Shown here: piece by piece, positions 1 through 10,337 of the stretch
Layout of the letters: every line of letters starts with the position of its first letter
How positions within the stretch are numbered: position 1 is the stretch's first letter
NCBI GenBank assembly: GCA_029718625.1
Contig: CM056383.1
Coordinates: 68,784,131 to 68,848,130, forward strand
DNA length: 64,000 bases
Source: Synaphobranchus kaupii
Taxonomy: Eukaryota; Chordata; Actinopteri; Anguilliformes; Synaphobranchidae
Reading direction: 5' to 3'
The notes under the pieces: model-generated
Database searches by the model: none
What the model saw: the letters and a program-made list of their open reading frames with translations, nothing else
Told to the model about the DNA's origin: nothing
Position numbers and translations under genes: made by a program

Positions 1-712
1 CAACAACTAATCATTTAACTAATGATTAAGAAACCAGTCAATAATACAAATACTAACCCCGTATGATTTTGTTCTGCTTATACAAAAAATGAATTGATTC
101 ATTGATTGAGCCAGTGAAAACTGAAATCCTGTGTTTCAGCAATTTATAGTCCCAGCAGGGCCTTCAATGCTTTCATAACTGTCTGTATAAAGATGTGCTT
201 GGTGGTATATGGATAACATTTGCTACACTTGTTTTTGTTCTGTGTTAATACAACATCTTTTTTTCAAGCTTTCTCACGTTCCACAATAAAATGGTGTGAA
301 GTACTGTCGTCGACCCCACTCAGACTGGTTACTGACACCAAACAAAGGAGGTGCCGTTCATCTCTTTTCAATAACCATCGGCTCTGGAACTCCTGCAGTT
401 TCCATTTCTATATTAACCCCCACCCACCTTACCGTCTTTCCCTTTATCAATCGTCTCCACATTTGTGACCAAACCTGCATCAGTGCATAGAAAAATGTAT
501 AAAATATAGTAAAAATGTATTTCATTGTTTTAACAGAATCCAGAATACGATCGTCGAATCCCACACTGAATTCCCACACGGGAATTCAACTTTTTTTTAA
601 CCAACCCTATTTATACAAAATATAATTATATCTCTTCCCTGTCTGGAGTTGAAGCCAATTGGGAGATCACCTAGTTAACTCATTTTAATCTTTGTCTAAT
701 ATGTTCTGAACA
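1..712. other. AT-rich flank downstream of cd28, no gene seen
   Basis: No exon, RNA gene or clear repeat could be supported here. A short minus-strand open frame at 302-412 was considered as a cd28 tail exon and rejected, because its acceptor lacks a pyrimidine tract and the real tail exon lies at 1201-1311. Confidence 0.5.
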
Positions 713-715
713 TTT

Positions 716-883
716 GGTAACACTTTACATTAAGTTGCACCTATACCTGTGTAGTTAAATACCACTATCATAACTGCCATTACTTGTTACCTACGTAGGA
801 ATTACTCAGTAATAACGTCTTGTTACCAAATTGGTTACAATCTAACTACACAGGTATCGGTGCAACTTTATGTAAAGTGTGAC
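716..883. mobile_element. Short inverted-repeat element (MITE) with GGTAACACTTTAC ends
   Basis: The element starts GGTAACACTTTACATTAAG and ends with its near reverse complement, CATAAAGTGTGACC on the opposite reading. The arms, about 45 bp each, share ACCTGTGTAGTTA. There is no coding capacity. It lies in the presumed 3' flank or 3' UTR of cd28. Confidence 0.7.
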
Positions 884-1200
884 CAAAAATGATAATATTT
901 GAATTGCAGATCATGAGCTCAAAAAAAAAAAGTAAAAAGGCACAAATTGTATTCACCATAATATCCCTCAGTGGAATCAAAGATAACTATCCCATATAAT
1001 GCTATTTTTTTAACAATCAGGATGGACAGAAGATGATATCAAAGGACAGACTACAATACCCAGCAGTATTGATCAGGAAGTAAAGGCTGGCTGAGCGTTC
1101 CTATTGGCAGGGTGGATGTCCGTGGCTCTCATGGCAGTGCAGACACCTGTGTCATCTGTGGCTTACTTCCTGTGTGGAGCCCTCTGCTCCTGCACTGTTC

Positions 1201-1311
1201 TCAGTACCTGCCCATTCTGACAGGATGTTGCACGCCCTGTTTTTTCCGTAACGCTCTGGGCTTCATGTTCATATAGTCGTGCTGGATGTTTTGTTTATTC
1301 TGCAGGTTGTG
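1201..1311 (-). CDS. cd28: cd28 exon 4: cytoplasmic tail with YMNM and stop
   Basis: The acceptor is TTTGCTTTCCAG|CAC, with a good pyrimidine tract. It is entered in phase 0 and gives 36 residues and a TGA at 1203-1201. The tail contains QHDYMNMKPR, which aligns with HSDYMNMTPR of human CD28, followed by a basic stretch (ALRKKQG) and the end VRMGRY. This exon identifies the gene as CD28 and shows that the locus is intact. I found no clear poly(A) signal; an ATTAAA on the minus strand at 689-684 is one weak candidate. Confidence 0.92.
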   Translation of the reverse strand, partial: HNLQNKQNIQHDYMNMKPRALRKKQGVQHPVRMGRY

Positions 1312-4300
1312 CTGGAAAGCAAACAGAGCCGACAATGTTAAGGTGGGGGATCTTGGGGGATGTTAAGGTGTAACCATTGTCCCAGTGCCTTAGCAATTAA
1401 TGCAATTTCAGGTGTTATTAAATGGTGAAGTGGCTTCAGGTGAAGCTGACCATGCTAGTGTGACAACCAGGGTGTGAAATTAACACCAACCACCAGCCAA
1501 AAGCTGGTAAAACTTTGGTTGTGACTGTTAAACTTTTTACTCTAGCAGCCACTTTGGCCGGTAAACAGCCAGGTTGTGTTATACTGTAAAACGTTATGTG
1601 GCTGGTAAAATGTTGAAAATGGCAGGTGATTTTTAGAATCCACAAGCCACTTGTGTGAAAAAGTTACTTTAATAGCCTGGTGACAACCGTTGCCGGGAGC
1701 CCTATGCGCGCAGCAGTGATTGGCCGAAAACGTCTTACACAGGAAGGGCCGATTCATTCGGGAGAGTAACCTGCGTCTCATCGCATGCTAGCGGGTTCTC
1801 TGGCGGAACCCGCCATGCGCGACCTGCGCAGGAGCTGCGGCTGCAGCTGCTGCATTGCAGAGGTAAGGGAAGTGGTCGCTGGCCACAGAGGCCTTTGCTG
1901 CTGCACTCTCAGAAAAAAACAACTTACGTGAAGTACCTAGAAAAGGTACAAGCGCTTGTCACTGGGGTGGTGTCCTATAGCAGGGGTTCCTAAACCGGTC
2001 CTGGGGCCCCCCTGTGTATGCTGGAGTACCCCTGTGTATGCTGGTTTTCGTTGCAACCACAGTTACAATCCCAGAATTTTAACAAGCTGTTCATTTTTCT
2101 TAATTAGGTGCTTTTCATGTTTAGAGGAATTATTCACCCTCTTAAGCCACATTATATCAGAAATAGCTATGCATGCCATGTAGAGTAAACTCTCCATGTT
2201 CACGTTGTGCTTATTGTGCTATATTGCAACAATTACATAAAAAGAGGTTACAAAATTATGTATTTTAACTGATCAAATTAAAGTGAAGTGAATCAATAGG
2301 CTCCTAATTAGGTTGTAGAACGCATGTGTTTAAATCATAATTTTTTCTTTAAGCTTATTAACACAATGCAGGTTTGGCTCGTTATCATTTGCTTTGTGTT
2401 TGAATTCTTCATTATCTACCAAATGGTTAGTTTTAGTGGCCATGTGTCCACACTTTCACCAATTAGGAGCCTATTGATTCAAATCAGTCTTTATCTGTTA
2501 AATAATTTTCTTATCTCTTTTAAATAATATAGCACAATAAGCACAATGTGAACATGGAGAGTTTACTCTACATGGCATCCATAGCTATTTCTGATATAAT
2601 GTGGCTTAAGAAGGTAAATAATTCCTCTAAACGTGACAAGCACTTAATTAAAGAAAGTTAACAGCTTGTGTTTAAATTCTGGGATTGCAACTGTGGTTGC
2701 AACGGAAACCAGCATACACAGGGGGGCCCCAGGACCGGTTTGGGAACCCCTGCCCTATAGGTCGATAAAATTGTACCCCAAGCCAGCGTTATATAATTCA
2801 TTTGCACCTTGTAAAGGTACTTATTTTTTTTCGCTTGAAAAGGTACTTATTAGTACCTAAATATAACATTATTGTACTTTCAGGGTACTTTTGGGAAATT
2901 TGCTTCAGAATTTATTTCTCAGATAGTAGTCTTCACTCTCCCCAAATGACTGGGGGCACTGCAGCAATGGTAAATTTAAGGGAAAGTCTCTCTCACGCAC
3001 ACACGCACGCACGCGCGCGCATGCACACTTTTTTTAACTAAATATATTTTTATTTATATAAGTTTTGAATTCACAAGGGATTATGGGCCTGATTTACTAA
3101 GACCTTTAGCAAGTGCAAAGCCTTTTAGCACACGCAAAACTAATAACACAACCAATGATTGGTGCAAAAAAAAATAAAAAATGCCATGACCAATCATTGG
3201 TCATGTTATTAAACTGGAAACGTAAATCATTAAACTGCAAACGTAAATTGACAACTGTTTCGACACTTTCCAAAATGCACAGTTCGGTCATAAATAACAA
3301 ACATTTCAATCACTTTAGATTATGCATTCTACATTGAAGTTATTTGTCATAACCATCAGAATGTGGTGTAGACGGTAGACCCCTGGTCTACTCACCCAGA
3401 ACCTCGCAGCCATGGCTGTAATGATTACACAGTAGGTGGTCAGCATCGCCAGTGTTAACCACATCCACATCACGGGGTCTTTCTCTTCCAGACACACGCT
3501 CATGAACTGTGACATCGCTGTGAAAATAAAGTAAGACAGGACAGTAGGTTTGCTTTGTAAATCAAGGGGATTATATGGTGGCTTTGGATGATATAGGTTT
3601 ATTAGTTTACTTTTGGGACCCAAGAAAAACAATCTCACATTGGGCCCCACAACCCCAGGCCGCCACATAATTGCACAGCTGCTAACTGGGGGGATTAAAT
3701 CAAATAAATTTTTTTTGTGGTTTTCATCTCTGTAAATTATCTATTTTATTCTGTTTGACTTCTGTTCGGTTGTTGTTTGGTGCCTGAAGATTTAACCGGC
3801 AGAGTGGCGCATGTCCTGAAACTACAGAGGAAGCTCTCATTGCTGAGGCTGCAGCTAGGCTCAATGGGAAGATAGAGGTAAGAACGTTAAACTGGGTCAG
3901 ATCAAGATAAGAGCGTTTAATTTCTGTACAAACCAGATGAGGAAGTATGCATTCCCTCTGAAGATATTTAGCAGTATAATTTTGCATCTTTAAAAACAAA
4001 ATACAACAACCCAAGTAGGCTAGCTTCTTTTTACAAATACAGTATGTCACAGAACAAACATCAAAACACATTCAAAATATGTTGTTTACCCAGGAGGGCA
4101 ATTCAAACAAACACAGAGTTACAAAAATGGTTTTCATTCTTTTTTGAATAATTGTTAATGGAATCCTTTGTTTATGGAAGTCCGGATAAGGCCCGTTATT
4201 TTTTGCACGTTTATCTCGTGATCTCGACATAATTTTTTTTTCCCTGTGAACACGAGATAACCTCTACTATCGGAATATGCAGTGATTGTGTGTGACGGAC

Positions 4301-6793
4301 TTGGGATATTTATCCTACGATGGATGAGCACATTTGAGTTTACTTGGACCAGGGACTGACTCAGGTAGCCTACTTTGACCAGGGATTGACGGGTAGAAAC
4401 TTAGAAGTTATCTATTATAGCTAGATAAACACCTGGCTATACTGACCTCTACGGCCTTCTGTACTTTGTTGATCCACTTGACATTGAATTTGTCCGTTAA
4501 CTACGCATCTGTTTTTTCCAGCATGTAAATCTAAAACAAATGTTTCATATGATTAGGTTTTGTAATTACTCTGTGCAACTAATGGAAAAATATATTATCT
4601 TTTCCACTTAATAGCCTACTACATCGTTTTCAGTTTAATAATGTCACCTGGGTTGTGCGTGGGTTTGTTTTGTGCACCTTGGGTATGAATAGCGCATTAT
4701 TGCTATTGTTACCTTGAACAACGATGACCAGGTTGTGTGTTCCCGCGGACTTTGAGTAGGGCGGCGGGTACATCTTCTCTACGTTGCAGGTGTAGATCCC
4801 CGTGCTTTTGACGTCCAGCCGCGAGAGGATGAACCGAGCGGTCCTGTTGGTTTCCTGGTCCTGGAACTCCGTGCCCTCGGGCTCAATAACGGTGGCGGTC
4901 TGATTCCTTTTGACGGTAGCGATCTCGTCGTTGTACCGCAGCAGCCGGAATGTCGCCTCCGTCCCATCCGTCACATTGGGACAGCTCAAGGCTATGCTGT
5001 CGTTGGTGGTGATGCGATGAGTGGGCATGTCTACGGGTGAGAGAGGGTTATCGCCGTGACCGTTAGGACAGTCGTCACATTACATTACAGGCATTTAGCA
5101 GACGCTCTTATCCAGAGCGACTTACACAACTTTTATTATATTTATTCATGAATACAGCTGGATAGATACTGAAGCAATTCAGGTTAAGTTAAGTAACGAC
5201 AGCGTCCTACCTGGGAATCGAGCCTGCAACCTTTCGGTTCCAAGTCCAGTTCCTTAACCATCATACTACACTGCTGAGAGGGAAATGGCGGCAGTGGGTA
5301 ATGTTGATGGAGAGGAATTATAACTGTTTATAGTGAGTGCTACCAGAGAGGGTCAGGGTGGGGTTTCAATAATTATTTCCCCTGCTCTCTTCACCTCTCT
5401 TGTACACAGTAACGTCAGTGAATTCCCTGTGTCCTGGACTTCATTATTGTCAGTGTAAAATTTACATTACATTACATTACATTACATTCATTTAGCAGAC
5501 GCTTTTATCCAAAGCGACGTACAGTAAGTGCATACAGAGACATCATCAAGATCACTACAGAACAGACAAGACAAAGCACATCCTTCCCATAATGTAGCAG
5601 CTATCCCTAGTAATGAACGTTGACTGTAATTCACAGTAAGCTGTGGGTAAATCAGCAATACTACACTTCTATTCTAAATACTATTATAAACTATAATAAA
5701 CAGACAGGAAAACACAGGGAACTAGTAAAATGAAAACCATCCTACATTTTACTATGAAGCTGTAGGCTCCTGATCTAGTGGACTGTAACTCCTCGAGAAA
5801 GCCATCATTGCTAAAAGTAACATACATTCATATCCGTTCTTTTTTTGTTTTCAAACCTTTCCTTAAAAATTTTAACTGTGAAACTGATAGACCAGGACCA
5901 GACTCAATTGGCAGACATATCATGTAAAAAATTTAAAAAAAGAGAAACTTATTTATTTTCTCAATGTATTCATGCACACCAACCTACATTGACAGATTTA
6001 ATTCAGAGAAGTGTGGTGACAGAGGCAAGCAGTAAAAACACAAAATGTTGTTGACAGAGATACACCCAAACCCCAATGAGGTTTGTCATTATTCTTTTTT
6101 TAATTAAGAAGGTACTATTTTTTTATTTTCTCACAAGACATTTCCAATTAATTTCTGTCACTGCTGAGTTCACAATGTGTGTGTGTATATTACACAGATT
6201 ACAGGTTAAATTATTCAGTAAAAAAACAACGACAAAAAAAACCCAGAAACAAATATTAAAAATGCTCTCCAGGCCTAAGAGATAACTATTCCACAGTGAG
6301 ACATAAACAAAGTCCAAAGTCTTAACTGCCACATGAAAATACTGTGAGGCTACATAATCCAATATAATTTGTCATGCATCAGGAGAACTTATTTTGTGCT
6401 TGAGCCATTGAATAAATTAACAAAATGGACCTCCTTCATCACACGTGGACTTGGTTAATTGAGGGTTAGACTCAAGCCAGGCTTGCAGATGTTTTCATCT
6501 TCATGATTCTGCTGTTGGAACAGATTGGCTGACACCGTAACTAAACTCACGGCTTGGTAGGTAGCCAGGGACAAGAAGCTCATTTGAGCAATTTTGAGCT
6601 CAAATGAAAATACCTCCTTGTTTTTATTGTAGCCTAATCTCCGTAGCAACATGGCCCGAAATTTGTCTTATAGAAAAAATATGGAGACGGCATTTTGGGG
6701 GTTCTCACCTAAACAGCTGGAGCAGATCCCAGTGCTGGCAGCAGCCAGCAGATCGAGGGACAGAAAGGCGAGTGCGATCCAGACGACGTTCAT
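1201..6793 (-). CDS. cd28: CD28 T-cell co-stimulatory receptor, complete coding sequence in four exons
   Basis: The coding sequence is complement(join(1201..1311,3396..3517,4713..5030,6709..6793)), 636 nt, 211 residues; human CD28 has 220. Domains in order: signal peptide about 1-20, Ig-V about 29-134 with the B/F-strand cysteines C45 and C110, MYPPPY at 115-120, stalk cysteine C143, transmembrane helix about 151-175 ending in RFW, and tail 176-211 with YMNM at 188-191. In the family, MYPPPY binds CD80/CD86, the stalk cysteine links the dimer, and phosphorylated YMNM recruits PI3K p85 and Grb2. All three introns are GT-AG with phases 1, 1, 0, and exon 3 ends after the FW of the helix as I recall for human CD28. 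CTLA4 is less likely because the tail has YMNM, not YVKM, and the helix resembles CD28. Three N-glycosylation sequons are present (N47, N71, N90). The PYAP tail motif and the second Ig-V disulfide are missing. Confidence 0.93.
1468..1679. mobile_element. hAT-type MITE, CAGGG family, copy 1
   Basis: The ends are CAGGGTGTGAAATTAAC and, inverted, CAGGC. The element is flanked by an exact 8-bp duplication, gtgacaac, at 1460-1467 and 1680-1687, which fits a hAT superfamily insertion. The interior is shared with 23812-24053 and 32156-32333 (for example TTTTAGAATCCACAAGCCAC). It lies within cd28 intron 3. Open frames here are not genes. Confidence 0.82.
1981..2752. mobile_element. Long fold-back hAT-type element in cd28 intron 3
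   Basis: It begins CAGGGGTTCCTAAACCGG and ends with the inverse, CCGGTTTGGGAACCCCTG. It is flanked by an 8-bp duplication with one mismatch (tcctatag at 1973-1980, ccctatag at 2753-2760). Inverted arms of about 270 bp enclose an AT-rich centre that also pairs (GGCTCCTAATTAGG against its inverse near 2460). It encodes no transposase and so is non-autonomous. Confidence 0.88.
2983..3034. repeat. Imperfect CA/CG simple repeat
   Basis: A short run of alternating purine-pyrimidine, (CA)n passing into (CG)n, in cd28 intron 3. Such a run can adopt left-handed DNA. It has no coding meaning. Confidence 0.6.
3085..3218. mobile_element. PIF/Harbinger-like MITE, GGGCCTGATTTAC family, copy 1 (truncated)
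   Basis: It shares GGGCCTGATTTACTAAG and AACCAATGATTGGTGC with the copies at 7327-7503 and 16204-16387. The right terminus of the family is absent, and the sequence diverges after TCATGTTATT near 3216. It lies in cd28 intron 3 close to exon 3. Confidence 0.72.
3396..3517 (-). CDS. cd28: cd28 exon 3: stalk and transmembrane helix
   Basis: The exon is 122 nt, with acceptor TTTTCACAG|CG and donor TTCTGG|GTGAGT, entering in phase 1 and leaving in phase 0. It encodes a short stalk with one cysteine (MSVCLEEKDP, the likely interchain disulfide) and a hydrophobic helix, WMWLTLAMLTTYCVIITA, that ends RFW. The Y-x-x-x-x-T...FW pattern matches the CD28 helix better than that of CTLA4. Confidence 0.92.
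4713..5030 (-). CDS. cd28: cd28 exon 2: Ig-V domain with MYPPPY
   Basis: The exon is 318 nt, with acceptor CTCTCACCCGTAG|AC and donor CAAG|GTAACA, phase 1 on both sides as for a movable Ig domain. It reads in frame from D29 to Q134. The B-strand cysteine is in ALSCP, the F-strand cysteine in GIYTCNV, and the FG loop carries MYPPPY directly after CNVEK, as in mammalian CD28 and CTLA4. The LDVKSTGIYTC stretch is the usual D-x-G-x-Y-x-C Ig-V signature. Only two cysteines are present. Confidence 0.95.
5082..5278 (-). mobile_element. tRNA-derived SINE (minus orientation)
   Basis: Read on the minus strand, the head is tRNA-like, with an A-box-like TAGTATGATGGTTAAGG and a B-box-like GGCTCGATTCC about 35 bases later. 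The body ends in GTCGCTCTGGATAAGAGCG, TCTGCTAAATGCC and a TGTAATG tail, a tail shared by many teleost repeats. It lies in cd28 intron 1, 50 bases from exon 2. It is not a functional tRNA gene, because the cloverleaf is not complete. Confidence 0.75.
5461..5540 (-). mobile_element. Second SINE fragment (3' tail only) with TACAT microsatellite
   Basis: It carries the same tail as the SINE at 5082-5278 (TTTAGCAGACGCTTTTATCC, AAAGCGACGTACAG on the plus strand), next to a (TTACA)n run at 5462-5488. The tRNA-like head is missing, which is typical of 5'-truncated insertion. Confidence 0.7.
6709..6793 (-). CDS. cd28: cd28 exon 1: start codon and signal peptide
   Basis: The ATG is at 6793-6791 on the minus strand. 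It opens a typical signal peptide, MNVVWIALAFLSLDLLAAAS, with likely cleavage near residue 20. The exon ends TTTAG|GTGAGAAC, leaving one base of codon 29 (phase 1). Just after the predicted cleavage site are two cysteines (C24 and C27, in ICSSC), unusual for the family. Two short upstream ATGs lie in the 120 bases 5' of this start, so the true transcription start is not settled. Confidence 0.88.
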
Positions 6794-6960
6794 TTTGGCT
6801 CCACTGTATCACTGAAGTGAAACCAATCCTCGCCAGGTTCCTCTTAAGCTCTGCTAACGGGAGGAAGCATGACACACCACGCGCTCACAGCATAAAGTCT
6901 ACAGTGGAGCAAAAAGGAGCTACGCAACGCTACAAACACACACACACACACTGTTGAATT
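6794..6960 (-). promoter_or_regulatory. Probable cd28 5' UTR and proximal promoter
   Basis: This is the 170 bases directly 5' of the cd28 start codon on the minus strand. A TATA-like CTTTATGC lies about 105 bases upstream of the ATG, and a short (CA)n run at 6937-6952 lies beyond it. There is no CpG island. The call rests on position only. Confidence 0.3.
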
Positions 6961-7326
6961 TGTGTGGAGCTGAAGAAATCCTGCTGGAGGATTGAGCAGT
7001 GCAAGTGTCGTTTTTGTTTCCTTAATTTATCTTTCAGTAACTTTCAGTAGCTGCCTTACTTAGCCTGTGGAGGACTGACCCGCTTTAAGTGAAAGATCTG
7101 CACTCAGATTCACGTGCACTTTGCCCAGAAGCCACCAGCCTATGCAAATGTGTATTCTGGGGCTGAACGTGTCCTATGTGTGAGTCACGCCTCACAAAGC
7201 TCTACCTCGCTCTTTCTGATGATCTGAGAGAATTCATCAATCTTTCCGTTCCCCAGTGTCTTGTTCAACTGTGGAGACTATTTATATCACTCCTTGTTAT
7301 TATTTTCACAGCACTTTAGACATTTA

Positions 7327-7503
7327 GGGCCTGATTTAGTAAGACCTTTAGCATGTGCAAAACCTTTTTGCACACACACAAATCTAAGAATGCAACCAAT
7401 GATTGGTGCAGAACAAATACCCTGACCAATCATTGGTTATGTTATTGGTTCTTCGTGTGCTAAAACATTTTGCACATGTTAAAGTTCTTAGTAAATCAGG
7501 CCC
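7327..7503. mobile_element. PIF/Harbinger-like MITE, GGGCCTGATTTAC family, copy 2 (complete)
   Basis: The ends are GGGCCTGATTTAGTAAGA and the inverse, CTTAGTAAATCAGGCCC. It is flanked by tta at 7324-7326 and 7504-7506, a 3-bp duplication as made by PIF/Harbinger elements. The interior has an internal palindrome around AACCAATGATTGGT, which places CCAAT boxes on both strands. Confidence 0.82.
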
Positions 7504-7777
7504 TTAGTTAGGCTACTTGATTACCTTTTTATTTCATTACCTGTGTTGTACTCCAATTATGCTATTTTCCTGGGACTTGGCTCTGTCATGAGGCTTAAAG
7601 ACAGTGTTTATGATTGAAGGCCTACAAGTTTTTCCTATACCTCCTACCCTTATTGGCAGTTAGGCTATAACAGCGTGGGATTTGGTGCTTATATGCGGAG
7701 GGTGGAATAGCGACAGTATCTGGAAAATTCTACTCATTTGCCTTAGTCAGGTGACTTCTGACCTGTGCTTGCCAATG

Positions 7778-7830
7778 CTATAGAATAGAATTGAATAGAA
7801 TAGAATAACTTTTATTTTCCCGCTAGGGAA
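7778..7830. repeat. (TAGAA)n microsatellite with a common fish repeat end
   Basis: ATAGAATAGAATTGAATAG runs into AACTTTTATTTTCCC and CTAGGGAACTTC. The pattern of AGAAT repeats beside a short ATTTTCCC...GGGAA hairpin is frequent at the ends of fish retroelements. The parent element is not identified. Confidence 0.5.
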
Positions 7831-8538
7831 CTTCAGTTGTAGCCCCAGCAACAACAAAGACGACATAGACAGTGGGGCAGACCCACAGCACACAAACATA
7901 TCAAACAAAGACATTCCGATATAATTATTGCATTAATTAAACTAATTAAGTGAATTAAAGTGTAATAGCCTACAGCCAAATGTCATGATTAAAAATAGCC
8001 CCCGCTATCCCGAGATGTCCATTGTTATCAAGCAGTCCAACACACAAACTCCACCTCCACGACTTTCCTCCATACACGCAGTGTTGCGGTCTCTGTCCAC
8101 TGTCGAAACGGAGCACCGAACTGCGTCAGCCTTCCCAGTCGTCGCCTCACTCCTTCCCTGGTGGCCTTTTGAAGATTGCCTGCAGTCCTAGATCTGTCCC
8201 GAGTCCCGACATCTTCAACTCCGGTGAAGACCGATGGTAAACTTTGTAGCTGCAGATCCAACGGACATTCCCGAGCATATGTTGTGAATGCGTCTCCATG
8301 GTGACGACCACAAACAAAATTATCCCGAATATACAATTCGTCAATATTATCAAAACGAGCAGCATGAGTGCCCTGAACAATCTCCAGCCCGCTTCCCCGT
8401 CCCACAACAGACACACAGTGCATGGAAAAAAACAAAAGACAAAAGCCCGACACAGCAAAATACATTCAAATTAACAAACATGAACACGAGAGACAGCTGG
8501 ACTACATGTCGCCATTACAGCGCCACATGATGTCTATG

Positions 8539-9240
8539 CAGTGGCGGCTCCTGAGCTGAAAATTGGGGTAGCGGAAAACTTCCCTTTAAACTGATTATTG
8601 GTCTTAATAATTTTTCAATCCGTTTCCTTGATTAACAATAGGCTACATCAGCGTTTAATTCACCAATTACTCAATGCCATCAAATGTAGCCGGTTCTCCT
8701 CAATTAGGCTATTAGGCAAGTAATAAAATTATTTTAACTTGCGTCGCAAAATTGTGCACATTTTAATCAACATTATAATTGTGGATACATGTGCTCTTCG
8801 TTCTCCGCACTCTTAATTCCGAAAATATTAATGGAAATTAAACAATCTTAAAGCTCAGCTTTTGTTAGATTATTTTTTTATTGCAGGTTGTGCTAAATAA
8901 AAAAAATAATCTAACAAAATCTGAGCTTTAAGATCGTTTAATTTCCATTAATATTTTCGGAATTAAGAGTGCAGAGAATGAAGAGCACATGTATCCACAA
9001 TTATAATGTTGATTAAAATGTGCACAATTTTGCGACGCAAGTTAAAATAATTTTATTACTTGCCTAATAGCCTAATTGAGGAGAACCGGCTACATTTGAT
9101 GGCATTGAGTAATTGGTGAATTAAACGCTGATGTAGCCTATTGTTAATCAAGGAAACGGATTGAAAAATTATTAAGACCAATAATCAGTTTAAAGGGAAG
9201 TTTTCCGCTACCCCAATTTTCAGCTCAGGAGCCGCCACTG
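8539..9240. mobile_element. 702-bp near-perfect fold-back hAT-type element
   Basis: The ends are CAGTGGCGGCTCCTGAGC and its exact inverse. It is flanked by a perfect 8-bp duplication, tgtctatg, at 8531-8538 and 9241-9248, as hAT transposases make. The two arms, about 345 bp each (8539-8878 and 8900-9240), match with about four differences that I could count, and the unpaired centre is only about 20 bases. No transposase is encoded. The transcript would form a very long hairpin. Confidence 0.93.
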
Positions 9241-9289
9241 TGTCTATGTGATAGACTCTTAACACGACATGACTCTGTGTCTAGAACAC

Positions 9290-9718
9290 TTAACCCAACT
9301 TACAAACATGATGCAAATGAGTCTTTCGGATGAGACGTTAAACCGAGGTTCTGACTCACTGTGGTCCGTAAAGATCTCATGACACTTATCGTAAAGAGTA
9401 GGGGTTTCCCCGGTGTCCTGGCTAAATTCCCAATTCAATAGTACAATAGTCTTTCAATCTGCCACCTAATCATCCCCCCAGTTTAATTGGCTAAAATCAT
9501 CCTCTCCCTCTCCACCTCAGCTGATGTGTGGTGAGCAGTCTGGCGCAAAATGGCTGCCGTTGCATCACCCAGGGGGGTGCTACACATTGGTGGTGGTCAA
9601 GGCGAGTTTCCCCCTCATCATTGTAAAGCGCTATATAGAAAGAAGAAGGCGCTATAGAAAGGCGATATATAAATGTAAGGCATTATTATTATTACTATTA
9701 TTATTATTACTGTTATAC
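9290..9718 (+). mobile_element. 3' end of a non-LTR retrotransposon (or a SINE using its tail)
   Basis: The segment contains GATGAGACGTTAAACCGAGG, AAAGAGTAGGGGTTTCCCC, CAGCTGATGTGTGGTGAGC and TGTAAAGCGCTATATAGAAA, and finishes in an (ATT)n tail. I know this order of blocks from a very widespread fish repeat. There is no intact reading frame. Part of the tail unit (GGCGCTATAGAAAGGCGATA) is duplicated. Confidence 0.72.
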
Positions 9719-10337
9719 AAATAAAACAATACAACAAATATTTTCTGTCCAGACTACGTTTGCCAGTTTAGCCCTTTCCGGCCAATTTAACACGTCTACT
9801 AGTACATTCGGTCGTGTTCACAAAGTCTCCTTCACGCATGTGTATTTAAACACAAGGGAACAGCCAACAATCCAGCCTACACTACCTAATGAGGTGGCGT
9901 GTAAAATTACACACTCACCTCGGTTACTGGTGTTGATTTGACTGCTCTGCTGTCTTCAGGTCTACGTTTGTGATGCCAGAATTGTTGGGTCCTAGATAAT
10001 CTCAGCTGGACAGAGGAGTCCCCACGACCCAATTCAGTAGTAGAATAGTTTTATTTTACTCACACAGGAGAAGTGTCACCTCACTGTCTCACCGAACATT
10101 CAACCACCAAACTTTCTTGTAATACATTTAATATTATTCCTGAAACTTGATAAGGAGGATACGTCAGTGGTCGTTGCATGTGACTTGTAATAATGACTAA
10201 TATGGATCCTTAATATGGATCACGTGAAAAACATACTCAACTTGTTTATAAGTTACACAAGCTCCTCTGGCCTTCTTATCAATCAGTGTCATTGTCATCG
10301 GTGATGTTTTTCTCTGAGGTGATCATCGGTATAGGTA

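Noticed and set aside
302..412. Candidate cd28 tail exon on the minus strand (frame KWKLQEFQSRW..., acceptor AATATAG)
   Set aside because: The acceptor is preceded by purine-rich DNA, the frame has no YxxM motif, and a far better tail exon with YMNM exists at 1201-1311.
5082..5278. tRNA gene on the minus strand
   Set aside because: Only degenerate A and B boxes are present, the cloverleaf stems do not close, and the body and tail match a dispersed SINE.
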